From: Candidatus Zhuqueibacterota bacterium
Lineage (GTDB): Bacteria > KSB1 > UBA2214
DNA length: 7,731 bases
NCBI GenBank assembly: GCA_022706175.1
Contig: JAKJDB010000104.1
Location: 1 to 7,731 of the forward strand
Direction of reading: 5' to 3'
Numbering within the stretch: position 1 is the stretch's first letter; each line of letters starts with the position of its first letter. Shown here piece by piece: positions 1 through 6,980 of this stretch. The notes beneath the pieces are model-generated. The model saw nothing but the letters and a program-made list of their open reading frames with translations, ran no database searches and had not been told where the DNA came from. The position numbers and the translations under genes were made by a program.

Positions 1-932
1 GGCCCGGAGTGTACCTTATCCATTCCGAGGATAATCTGAACGCAGTCGAACAGGGCTTGTGCATGATCCGCACGACGCATCGGATGAAAGAGTCGCTGCT
101 CTTGGACCTGGTTGGAACCGAAACCCGCGAGCTCACAGTCCCACAGTTAGGAACCACCGTGCGCACCATCCCTCTCGAACGTTTCTATGCAACCTTTGCC
201 AAGATCCCCAGAGACGATCGGGTTCGTAATTTGGCCGAGGAATGGCTTCAGCAAGCGGAAAAAATAGTCGAACCCTCGAAGGAGGATGTACTCGAAGCCG
301 CCAAATGTTATTACGCCTTGAAACAAATTTTGGATGAGGAAAGCGGGGACGCCCTGATGATGACTTGTCTCGATGGGCTAAAGCATCCGCACAAACATGT
401 GCCGCCGTGCATGGGTTTCATGAAACTGCGCGACGAGGGCATTCCAGCCGGGTGCCAATCAGACCTCAATGCGACTCTGACGCTGATGTTGGTTCAAGAG
501 CTCTTTGGATTGCCGGGATTTCAGCAGAACGCCTCGATGGAGACCGAGCGCAACCATTATTTTGGGGCGCACTGCACCAGTCCGTCGCGGATGCACGGCC
601 CCCATGCGCCGGCCGATCCCATTATCCTTCGCAACCACGCGGAAGCCGGCTGGGGGTGTGTACCGCGCGTCTTGTTCACCAAGGGCCAGGATGTCACGCT
701 AGCGCAGTACGTCACCGGTGATAAACCTCAGATGTACGTGTATACCGGGACTATCGTGGATTGTCCCGAGAATCCGCCGACCGGTGGTTGCCGCACCAAT
801 GTCGAAATGACCATCAACGAAGTAGAAGACGTGGTTCAGGTGAAGGGTATGCATCAGGCGGTATTTTATGGCAATCATGGCCAGGCTCTGCGCCAATTTT
901 GTCAACTGTGCGGTATTGAGGCTGTGGCATGA
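1..932 (+). CDS. L-fucose isomerase-like sugar isomerase, 5'-truncated by window edge
   Basis: This is the C-terminal part of a protein of the L-fucose/L-arabinose isomerase fold, a group that interconverts aldoses and ketoses with a divalent metal in the cytoplasm. The frame is open to the left edge, so the GTG at 9 is probably not the true start and roughly 100-170 N-terminal residues are likely missing. Counting from that codon, the recognisable blocks are DEGIPAGCQSDLNATL at 142-157, GAHCTSPSRM at 186-195, RNHAE at 208-212, GCRTN at 260-264 and GMHQAVFYGNH at 280-290. The last block is the usual C-terminal block of fucose-isomerase-like proteins. As I recall the family, the first block usually reads C-E-x-D; here it is C-Q-S-D. 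The substrate cannot be read from the sequence. The gene ends in TGA, which overlaps the start of the next small frame. The family call is solid; the exact sugar is unknown. Confidence 0.8.
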   Translation, partial: PGVYLIHSEDNLNAVEQGLCMIRTTHRMKESLLLDLVGTETRELTVPQLGTTVRTIPLERFYATFAKIPRDDRVRNLAEEWLQQAEKIVEPSKEDVLEAAKCYYALKQILDEESGDALMMTCLDGLKHPHKHVPPCMGFMKLRDEGIPAGCQSDLNATLTLMLVQELFGLPGFQQNASMETERNHYFGAHCTSPSRMHGPHAPADPIILRNHAEAGWGCVPRVLFTKGQDVTLAQYVTGDKPQMYVYTGTIVDCPENPPTGGCRTNVEMTINEVEDVVQVKGMHQAVFYGNHGQALRQFCQLCGIEAVA

Positions 933-1045
933 GCAGCGGTAGCCGAAAAGAATCGCCGAAGGGCTCGCCGGCTCCTATAAACACGAACTGGGAAACAATT
1001 GGCCGTGAGTTCTTCGCCCTGGTAAAAAATACATTCGGCGATTAG
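929..1045 (+). CDS. 38-residue small ORF, translationally coupled to the isomerase
   Basis: A short frame opens with ATG inside the isomerase stop (ATGA, 4-bp overlap) and ends in TAG. A GAGG at 918-921 lies 7 nt upstream of the ATG, a good ribosome-binding position. The product starts MSSGSRKESPKGSP, a Ser/Pro/Lys-rich and probably disordered stretch of about 20 residues. It ends with a Trp/Phe-containing stretch, NWETIGREFFALVKNTFGD (residues 20-38), which could form an amphipathic helix. There is no signal peptide or membrane segment. I recognise no family. It could be a real small protein co-translated with the isomerase, the 5' stub of a decayed gene, or chance. The overlap and the ribosome-binding site are the only reasons to list it. 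Confidence 0.4.
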   Translation: MSSGSRKESPKGSPAPINTNWETIGREFFALVKNTFGD

Positions 1046-1086
1046 ACGAATGAGCCATGCCGGATTTTTACAAAGAACTACAACGC

Positions 1087-1118
1087 AAGCCTGATCCTCG
1101 CTTACGAGGATCAGGCTT
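1087..1118. terminator. Perfect 14-bp inverted repeat between convergent genes, probable bidirectional terminator
   Basis: The arm at 1087-1100 (AAGCCTGATCCTCG) is the exact reverse complement of 1105-1118, with a 4-nt loop CTTA at 1101-1104. It lies 41 bp after the small + strand frame and 13 bp after the end of the - strand TldE gene, where a shared terminator is expected. The T-tracts are poor on both sides: TGCTTATAT follows on +, and GCGTTGTAGTTC on -. Termination may therefore be inefficient or helped by other factors, and the hairpin could instead protect 3' ends. The rest of 1046-1131 holds nothing else I can support. Confidence 0.7.
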
Positions 1119-1131
1119 TGCTTATATAGGG

Positions 1132-2454
1132 TTATGCTCCCGACACCACCACATCGGTGAACACCAGACTGGGGGTGCGCCAGGAGGAGTAGAGCCAGGG
1201 ATCGTTGGCCACTTCAGCCAGTTTGTGCCAGAACCGCAGATGGTTGTCCGCGATGTTCATCTCTGCGATGGATTGCACCGGCACCCCCTGGTCAAAGAGT
1301 TTGCCGTTGATGCCGATGGAGGCGTCGCCGGTGGTCGAGTTGGAATTGCCGCCGATGAATCCGGTGATCAGAATGCCGCGGCCAAGGTCTTTCATGATCT
1401 CCTCCAGCGAACGTGTGCCGGGCGGGATGATCAGATTGGCAGGACCAGCGGTGGTGGGTTCCCATCCGAGCTTGCGGCTGTAATACCAGTCGACGAAAAA
1501 TTCCTTGAGCACGCCGTGATCGATCATCACTCTTTTCTTCGCCGCCATGCCGTCGCCGTCGTACAGCCGGCTGCCGAGCCCGCCGGGCACAAAGGGATCG
1601 TCGACCAGGGTCAACTTTAAACTGGCGATCTGCTGTTCCTTTTTATCCGCCAGGAATGAACGTTTCTGCTGGATGCTGGCGCCGCGCATGGCGGCCAATA
1701 GACCATTCATCCATCGCGGCACCTGCTGATTGTGAATGATGATGGGCAGCGTTTCGGTTTTGATTTTGACTGCGCCCAAAAGATCCAGCGTCCGCCTGGC
1801 CGCCTCCATGCCGATGGTTTCCGGACTGGGCAAACCTTTGCGTTTAACCGATACGGCATAATAATATCCGTTCGGCCGGCGATCCCCCAGGTCTCTGGCC
1901 GTCATCTCGGCCGCAGACGCATAATAGGTGGATGCCTGATAGCCTTGAACGCCGTTGCTGGCCAGCATCACCGACTCGGCAAAGCCATCCTGCACCGAGG
2001 AGGTGACGGAGATGACCTTGTCGCCGCCGGCCTGCAGACAGGCTGACTCTATCACTTTAGCCGTGGCATGGCGGTCTTCGGGCGTATAGCCGGCATACGC
2101 TGGATCATTCAATTCAAGGTCCTTTTCAGACCGGCCCTGATAATATTCGGGATCCGGCAGTGAACGAAACGGATCCTCGGCCAACAGCCGAGTGGCAGCC
2201 ACGGCGTCGGTGATAAATTTATACAACGCTTCTTTGCGCAAATCCGAGGTGGATTGGCCGGAATAGCGGCCATCGACGAACACCTCCAAGTTCAATAGGC
2301 GCTTGGCCGCCTCTTTGATGTTCTCCGGTTTCTGCTGCCGATAGCCGATTTCCACCGAACGTTCGCGGCTGATCTCGGCGCGGCTGGCAGCCGCTCCGGC
2401 CGTTTTGGCCGTTTCGACCGCCCAACTTGCCAGGTCAAACAACTCCTTGTTCAT
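1132..2454 (-). CDS. tldE: TldE/PmbA-family protein, partner of TldD
   Basis: This is a 440-residue member of the TldD/PmbA family, close to the usual TldE length of about 450. TldE is the non-catalytic half of the TldD-TldE heterodimeric metalloprotease, which degrades unfolded peptides and matures some peptide products. Family blocks seen are GGLGSRLYDGDGM at 291-303, DHGVLKEFFVDWYYSRKLG at 312-330, GNSNSTTGDASIG at 369-381 and an EMNIADNH segment at 398-405. The HExxxH zinc motif of TldD is absent, as expected for TldE. The N-terminus (MNKELFDLASWAVE) has no signal peptide although the partner carries a Tat signal. The ATG at 2454 is preceded by AAGGAGG (2466-2460) with 5-nt spacing. That site shares two bases with the stop codon of tldD, so the two genes are almost certainly one operon with coupled translation. 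Confidence 0.93.
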   Translation of the reverse strand: MNKELFDLASWAVETAKTAGAAASRAEISRERSVEIGYRQQKPENIKEAAKRLLNLEVFVDGRYSGQSTSDLRKEALYKFITDAVAATRLLAEDPFRSLPDPEYYQGRSEKDLELNDPAYAGYTPEDRHATAKVIESACLQAGGDKVISVTSSVQDGFAESVMLASNGVQGYQASTYYASAAEMTARDLGDRRPNGYYYAVSVKRKGLPSPETIGMEAARRTLDLLGAVKIKTETLPIIIHNQQVPRWMNGLLAAMRGASIQQKRSFLADKKEQQIASLKLTLVDDPFVPGGLGSRLYDGDGMAAKKRVMIDHGVLKEFFVDWYYSRKLGWEPTTAGPANLIIPPGTRSLEEIMKDLGRGILITGFIGGNSNSTTGDASIGINGKLFDQGVPVQSIAEMNIADNHLRFWHKLAEVANDPWLYSSWRTPSLVFTDVVVSGA

Positions 2455-2459
2455 GATCG

Positions 2460-2466
2460 CCTCCTT
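2460..2466 (-). promoter_or_regulatory. Shine-Dalgarno site of tldE overlapping the tldD stop codon
   Basis: AAGGAGG lies 5 nt before the tldE ATG, and its first two bases are the last two of the tldD TAA stop at 2467-2465. This favours reinitiation by ribosomes finishing tldD, which would help make equal amounts of the two subunits. Confidence 0.8.
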
Positions 2467-3991
2467 ATGCTTTCAAGCCGCCAATGGTCATGGATTTTAC
2501 CAGAGCCGTCGGTAGTCCAAAACCGACGGGCACCATTTGCCCATCTTTGCCGCAATAGCCTGATCCGCCTCGCGACATCTCCAGGTCATCAGCCACCATG
2601 GTTACGTTGGCCAGCATTTTCGGCCCATTGCCCATAATGTTGACATCCTTGATGGGCGCCGTGAGTTTGCCGTCTTCGATCAGGCGACCCTGGGAGACGT
2701 AAAAAGCAAAATCACCTTCCCCTATCTTAACCTGGCCGTTGCTGACATCTTTAACATAGATGCCCTTGGCGACGCTTTTAATGACCTCCTCCGGCGTGGC
2801 CGGTCCTGCCAGCATATAAGTGTTGCGCATTCGCGGGATCACAAAATGTTCGTAGCTTTGCCGCCGGCCGTTGCCGGTCGGCGCCACCTGGTAATGATTC
2901 GCAGAAATCTTGTCGTGCATATAGCTGGTGAGAATGCCCTTGTCCACCAACACCGTTTTTTGCCCGGGCGTCCCTTCATCATCCACATTGATCGATCCGG
3001 GCAAATAGTCGTTGGTGCCGTCATCGATAATGGTGACAAAAGGCTCAGCCACCTTTTTATTCAGCATCTCGGAATAGGTGGAGGTCTTTTTCCGGTTGAA
3101 ATCCGCCTCCATGCCATGGCCGATGGCCTCGTGCAATAGGATCCCGGTGACGCCGGGCCCCAGCACTACCGGCATCTCGCCGGCCGGTGGCTGCACAGCC
3201 TCGAACAGCACCGACACCCGGCTTACCGCCTCTTGGCACAGCTCATCGATCAGGGTCGGGGTGTAAAAAGAAAAATCACGCCGACCGCCGAAATTATAGC
3301 CGGCCCGCTCCCGCTTGCCGTCCTTCTCTGCGGTCACCGAGGCGTACAAATAACTTTTCGGTTGCAGGTCTTCGGCTTTGACGCCGTCGCTGGTGACGAT
3401 CAGAATGCGTTTTTGCTCATCGGCAAAGGTGGCATTCACTTTGACGATGAGCGGCGATGCGCTGAAACACTTGTCATTGACGGATTGGACGATGGGAAGT
3501 TTCTCGGCCAAAGGCACCTGAGTGTACAAACGCGCCAAAGGGTAACGACCGGCTGTTTGCAGCCAGCTGAATTTGGCCGCCGGCTTTCGCGAACCGGCAT
3601 CGGCGATGGTCGCTGCCGTGGCAGCCGCAGCGGACATGGATTTCTCATCGAGCTCCTGAGTAAAGCCGTACCCCACCTGGTCCCCTTTGACCGTGCGAAT
3701 CCCCACCCCCAAGACCACGGAACTGTAAGCCTGATTCACCCTGCCGTCCTCAAGCACCACATAATTGCTGATCGTGTGCTCAAAGAAAAGATCAGCCCAG
3801 TCCCCGCCTTTGGCGAGCGCCTTAGACAGAACCCTGCGGCACAAAGAATCATCGATGCCGAACTCGGCGGCAAAATAATCCTTGCCGGCAGCGTGACCGG
3901 CCTTTAGCCAGACGCCGTCGAGCAGCAGACCGCCTGCGGCCGCGCCGGCCGCTGACTTTTTTAGAAATGAGCGGCGAGACAGTTGTTCCAT
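2465..3991 (-). CDS. tldD: TldD-type zinc metalloprotease with Tat signal peptide
   Basis: This 508-residue protein is the catalytic subunit of the TldD-TldE protease. The zinc motif HExxxH is intact within LLHEAIGHGMEAD (His287, Glu288, His292), and the late SGYCGKDGQ block supplies Cys480, matching the cysteine that is the third zinc ligand in characterised TldD. Other family blocks are DDEGTPGQKTVLVDKG (337-352) and YEHFVIPRMRNTYM (380-393). The N-terminus is a textbook twin-arginine signal: SRRSFLKK at 5-12, a mild Ala/Gly/Leu hydrophobic stretch to about residue 28, and a small-residue region ending near GHAAG (32-36). It should therefore be folded, probably with its metal, and exported. 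E. coli TldD is cytoplasmic, so the location here is notable. The start is supported by AGGAGG at 4002-3997, 5 nt before ATG. It is transcribed just ahead of tldE. Confidence 0.95.
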   Translation of the reverse strand: MEQLSRRSFLKKSAAGAAAGGLLLDGVWLKAGHAAGKDYFAAEFGIDDSLCRRVLSKALAKGGDWADLFFEHTISNYVVLEDGRVNQAYSSVVLGVGIRTVKGDQVGYGFTQELDEKSMSAAAATAATIADAGSRKPAAKFSWLQTAGRYPLARLYTQVPLAEKLPIVQSVNDKCFSASPLIVKVNATFADEQKRILIVTSDGVKAEDLQPKSYLYASVTAEKDGKRERAGYNFGGRRDFSFYTPTLIDELCQEAVSRVSVLFEAVQPPAGEMPVVLGPGVTGILLHEAIGHGMEADFNRKKTSTYSEMLNKKVAEPFVTIIDDGTNDYLPGSINVDDEGTPGQKTVLVDKGILTSYMHDKISANHYQVAPTGNGRRQSYEHFVIPRMRNTYMLAGPATPEEVIKSVAKGIYVKDVSNGQVKIGEGDFAFYVSQGRLIEDGKLTAPIKDVNIMGNGPKMLANVTMVADDLEMSRGGSGYCGKDGQMVPVGFGLPTALVKSMTIGGLKA

Positions 3992-4166
3992 GATTCCCTC
4001 CTGCGAAAAATACGCAAAATAACAACCTGAAAGCCTATTTATTGCATACGAAATAGAAACGAAAAAGGTTCAAAACTCTGCCATCCTTGTTCTCTATCGT
4101 CCTTGTAACGCTTTGATTTTGTAGCTGCGCTCGCAACGCCCTCAGCGTTCACAGCCGAAAAGGGTC
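3992..4166 (-). promoter_or_regulatory. 175-bp gap upstream of tldD, possible promoter
   Basis: The half nearest tldD is AT-rich, unlike the surrounding coding DNA, and is the best place for a tldDE promoter. On the - strand a TTGAAC (4073-4068) and a TATGCA (4048-4043) could be -35 and -10 boxes, but their 19-nt spacing is long and the -10 box is poor. The tldD ribosome-binding site AGGAGG is at 4002-3997. Nearer the racemase end there is a 5-bp dyad, AACGC at 4135-4139 and GCGTT at 4145-4149, with no following T-run, so it is not a convincing terminator. Read-through from the racemase gene into tldDE remains possible. Confidence 0.3.
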
Positions 4167-5699
4167 TTACCGGTCCGCTGCAGGAATTCCGGACATTTTC
4201 AGATTCTCTTTGCTGAACCGATCGATGAGCTCGTACGTGGCGGGAATCGTTTTTTTCAAGCGGTCAAGAATCTCGATGGACAGAGAGGATTGGCTGAAGG
4301 GCACGTTTTTTACATACTCTTGGATCGTGCCGGCCCGGCGGCCGTATTTGTAGTTCCAGGTGAAATTTCCTGTTTCATCGCACTCCACCTCCGGATTGTC
4401 CCGATTGGCTACGCTGAAGTAAAACTCGCCGGCAGGCTGATCGCCCGCGTTGAAAAGCTGTTCTGCCCGCAAATAGTCGTACAACTCCCAGGCGGTACGG
4501 ACCGCCGGATCAACCAGATGAATGGTTTCAGCCATATAGGGACGATAGAGATAATCTCCCTTCTCCTGGTAGTTGTAAAAATAGGCGAGCCGAGCTTTGA
4601 AAACGTTCAGATAAAAGGGATAATGGGTGCAGCCGAGAATAATGACCTTAAGGGGCTGGCGCACTTTTGCCTTGCGCAATTGCTCCAGCAAAGACAATAG
4701 GTTGTAAGCGATATAGTTGTCAATGGAGTTGATCTGCAGGGCGCGCGGCCGGCTCAGCTCGCCGTCGTAAAGCATGTGATGCCCGCTCCAGTCGAATCCA
4801 TAGCGATGCAGCAGGACGGAATCGATGGCCGCCTGGGGATGGGAAAACGATGGACCCTGATAGCCGGACCGGGGGCTGACCGCCTGCGGTGAGATGTATT
4901 CAGCAGCGCCGTCGATGGCGCCGGCCAGCCCGAATCCGGGTTGCTGAAAGAGCTGAATGCGGCCGCGATAGCCCAGCGCGGCCATTCGTGCCCGCAGCGC
5001 CTGTGGATAGCCGTTGGAGGATACAGTCCCCGGAGTGGCCATGACGGCGATGGTACCATCCGCAGAAGGCGCGTAATAGTCCAGAGCGCCGGTTACCCCT
5101 GCATCGATGACGCCGATCACTTTGATCGGCAGATTCGCGGCCTCGAGAAACCGTTCGATCGCTTCTTTGCCGTAAGCGGTGGCCGTATTGCAGGCGATGA
5201 CCACCGCCTTGACCGGGGATTTGTCCGTCGACGGCGAGCGGCTCTGTGCGGTGGCATAATAGCGGTTGCCGAGGAGAAACTGCAGATCCTTGAAGATATG
5301 CTCGATCAGCAGGGGCAGATTGTTTTCCGACGCATACTCGCCGTAAGGCATGTTGGCCTGATCGCCAAAGTAGATAAAACGTTCCGACTGAAAATCACGG
5401 CGGCCGTCGCCGTCCTCATCCATCCGATGATCATCGTTGTCAAAGGCATCCAAGCGCACGATGGCGTCCAGCACCGTCAAGCCGCCGGTGCCGGAATCAA
5501 AGACGCCGATGGGCAGGGTACAGTCGTGGCGCGGATACGCAGCGGTGTCAATGTAAAAGAAACTGTTTTTTTCTTTCAGCATGACGTCGCGGATATCGTG
5601 GAGAACCGCGACCTCTCCTCTGCGCCAGGCATTGCTGCAATGGAGCAAGAGCAGAGCGCAGCCCAACCCGATCGCTTTTTTCAGCAGCGGCAAGCTCAC
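4167..5699 (-). CDS. Exported, enlarged glutamate racemase-like protein (MurI family)
   Basis: The protein has 510 residues against about 265 for ordinary MurI, which interconverts L- and D-glutamate without a cofactor by using two cysteines. The full active-site set appears in order: GVFDSGTGGLTVL (65-77, Asp68/Ser69), YFGDQANMPYG (110-120), ACNTATA (169-175, Cys170), ATPGTVSSNGY (221-231), ILGCTHYP (354-361, Cys357/His359) and VDPA (396-399). The N-terminus is a signal peptide: KK at 7-8, hydrophobic AIGLGCALLLL, then HCSNAW. LLHC is a weak lipobox because of the His, so signal peptidase I cleavage after SNA (residue 24) is equally likely. Extra parts are an acidic loop DEDGDGRRD at 94-102, an insertion at about 268-325, and a C-terminal extension of about 95 residues after 415. 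The start is GTG with AAAGG 8 nt upstream (5712-5708). It follows the lipoprotein gene by 36 bp, so they probably form one operon. The family is secure; substrate and activity are not. Confidence 0.88.
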   Translation of the reverse strand: MSLPLLKKAIGLGCALLLLHCSNAWRRGEVAVLHDIRDVMLKEKNSFFYIDTAAYPRHDCTLPIGVFDSGTGGLTVLDAIVRLDAFDNDDHRMDEDGDGRRDFQSERFIYFGDQANMPYGEYASENNLPLLIEHIFKDLQFLLGNRYYATAQSRSPSTDKSPVKAVVIACNTATAYGKEAIERFLEAANLPIKVIGVIDAGVTGALDYYAPSADGTIAVMATPGTVSSNGYPQALRARMAALGYRGRIQLFQQPGFGLAGAIDGAAEYISPQAVSPRSGYQGPSFSHPQAAIDSVLLHRYGFDWSGHHMLYDGELSRPRALQINSIDNYIAYNLLSLLEQLRKAKVRQPLKVIILGCTHYPFYLNVFKARLAYFYNYQEKGDYLYRPYMAETIHLVDPAVRTAWELYDYLRAEQLFNAGDQPAGEFYFSVANRDNPEVECDETGNFTWNYKYGRRAGTIQEYVKNVPFSQSSLSIEILDRLKKTIPATYELIDRFSKENLKMSGIPAADR

Positions 5700-5735
5700 C
5701 TCAAGGACCTTTCTCGACGGACGCGGAGGTTTCGG

Positions 5736-6845
5736 CTATTTCTGCAACAGATCGCTAAAAGTGCGCCAGAACGCCTGGTGAAAGGCAAGGCTGTTTTTTT
5801 CCTTCAGATAATCATGCAGCGTTACGGCCGCCGAGTCCGCAGGGGAGAGCCGGCGCCGCGCCCCTGTGCTGTCATAGATCGCAAAGGCCTCGGGATGAAA
5901 TTGCACACCCAGCACGTTGGGATAGCGCGCATGGGTGATGGCCTCGACCACCCTGCCGTCCAGCGAGGTGGCGGCGATGACCAGATCCCTGCCCAGATCC
6001 TTGACCGCTTGATGGTGGCTGCTGCAGATTAAAGGCTGCTCCTGCGCCGCTCGTTTCATCTTGTCCACAAACCATCCATCGGGAATGAATCGAATGGGAT
6101 GAAGCTGGCACCAGAACAGATCCGCGCGGGGATCGAGTTGGTGATGGTAATTGCGGTGACGCGCGGCGCTCTCCTGCTCCAGAACCTCCTCCACATAGCG
6201 CAGGTGGTACACCTCCGAGGGAATATCCTGATACAGAGTGCCGCCGGTGGCTGCGTTCATGGTCTGCATGCCCAGACAAAAGCCATACACCATGAACTCG
6301 GGCTTCTCCTCCATGAACGGCTTAAAATCCGAGTTCTGACTGCCGCCGAGCAGATGAAAGAGAAACGACAGCTCAAAATAGTGGCGCATGGGGGTGGAGA
6401 TGCCGGTGAGCAGAGAGGTTTTTTGTCCATAGGCGACGGGCGGGATATCATCGCCGCCGAAAAAAATCGCGGCCTCGCTGTTTTTAAATAAACGATAAAA
6501 CGCATCGCTGCAGCCATTCCTTTGAAACAGATTGCCCGCCTCCAGCGCTCCGGACAGTGTCTCCACCTCGACCAAGGGCGGCGGTTCGATGCTTTCCAGC
6601 ATTTTGGCAATGCCCTGCGGGTTCCGCTCCGTATCTTCATGGTACACGGCCACCAGAACCGGACGATCGATGGTGATGATCCTCTGTTGGATCTTTTTCA
6701 CCATGCCGTCGATATCCGATGGACTCGGATCCACCAGCAGAATGCGAACGCCGGCCGGCGGCGCGGCCACCATGCTGCGGTGGCAACTGGTCAAGTCTGC
6801 GACCAGGCAGGTCAATGCCAGGAAAACAAGAAGCCTTTTTTTCAT
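5736..6845 (-). CDS. Lipoprotein class I glutamine amidotransferase-like gamma-glutamyl hydrolase (peptidase C26/PuuD type)
   Basis: This 369-residue protein belongs to the class I amidotransferase-fold hydrolases that cut gamma-glutamyl amide bonds, as PuuD does on gamma-glutamyl-GABA. The nucleophile elbow is GFCLGMQ (188-194, Cys190), followed by the PuuD-like GGTLYQDIPSE at 201-211. A SSHHQAVKDLG block lies at 275-285, and the catalytic pair sits in GVQFHPEAF (His317, Glu319). An early FFGGDDIPPVAYG block (128-140) also matches the family. The signal peptide is MKKR plus LLVFLALTCLVA, then lipobox LTSC with Cys21. The residue after Cys21 is His, not Asp, which is compatible with outer-membrane sorting. 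The frame extends 2 codons upstream to TTG at 6851, but the ATG at 6845 is preferred: AAGG at 6855-6852 lies 6 nt before it. The known relatives are cytoplasmic, so export is unusual. The gene is 36 bp upstream of the racemase-like gene, and the two are probably co-transcribed. Confidence 0.85.
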   Translation of the reverse strand: MKKRLLVFLALTCLVADLTSCHRSMVAAPPAGVRILLVDPSPSDIDGMVKKIQQRIITIDRPVLVAVYHEDTERNPQGIAKMLESIEPPPLVEVETLSGALEAGNLFQRNGCSDAFYRLFKNSEAAIFFGGDDIPPVAYGQKTSLLTGISTPMRHYFELSFLFHLLGGSQNSDFKPFMEEKPEFMVYGFCLGMQTMNAATGGTLYQDIPSEVYHLRYVEEVLEQESAARHRNYHHQLDPRADLFWCQLHPIRFIPDGWFVDKMKRAAQEQPLICSSHHQAVKDLGRDLVIAATSLDGRVVEAITHARYPNVLGVQFHPEAFAIYDSTGARRRLSPADSAAVTLHDYLKEKNSLAFHQAFWRTFSDLLQK

Positions 6846-6980
6846 AAGCAACCTTGTGCAAAGTGAGTGGTTAACACATCTCCCCCGTCTTCAATGGGTC
6901 CCGCCGCCGAACGGCCTGACTGTTTTAGCCATCCGGCGAAAATCAGGATGAACTTCCTGCAGAGAAAAAATGAGAACGCC

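Noticed and set aside
1057..1620. 187-codon + strand open frame beginning just before the hairpin
   Set aside because: It starts in the intergenic region, reads through the inverted repeat and then runs antisense to tldE; no ribosome-binding site or family pattern.
3233..3907. 224-codon + strand open frame opposite tldD
   Set aside because: It is fully antisense to the N-terminal half of a convincing TldD and has no recognisable motif.
4941..6032. 363-codon + strand open frame opposite the racemase and lipoprotein genes
   Set aside because: It runs antisense across two genes with clear catalytic motifs; its translation shows no family pattern and reflects GC-rich codon bias on the opposite strand.
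6846..6851. TTG start at 6851 for the lipoprotein
   Set aside because: The ATG two codons later has a well-spaced AAGG and gives a standard MKKR signal-peptide start.
6945..6960. CAGGA/TCCTG dyad in the gap upstream of the lipoprotein gene
   Set aside because: A 5-bp stem with a 6-nt loop is common by chance, and the following T-run is short.
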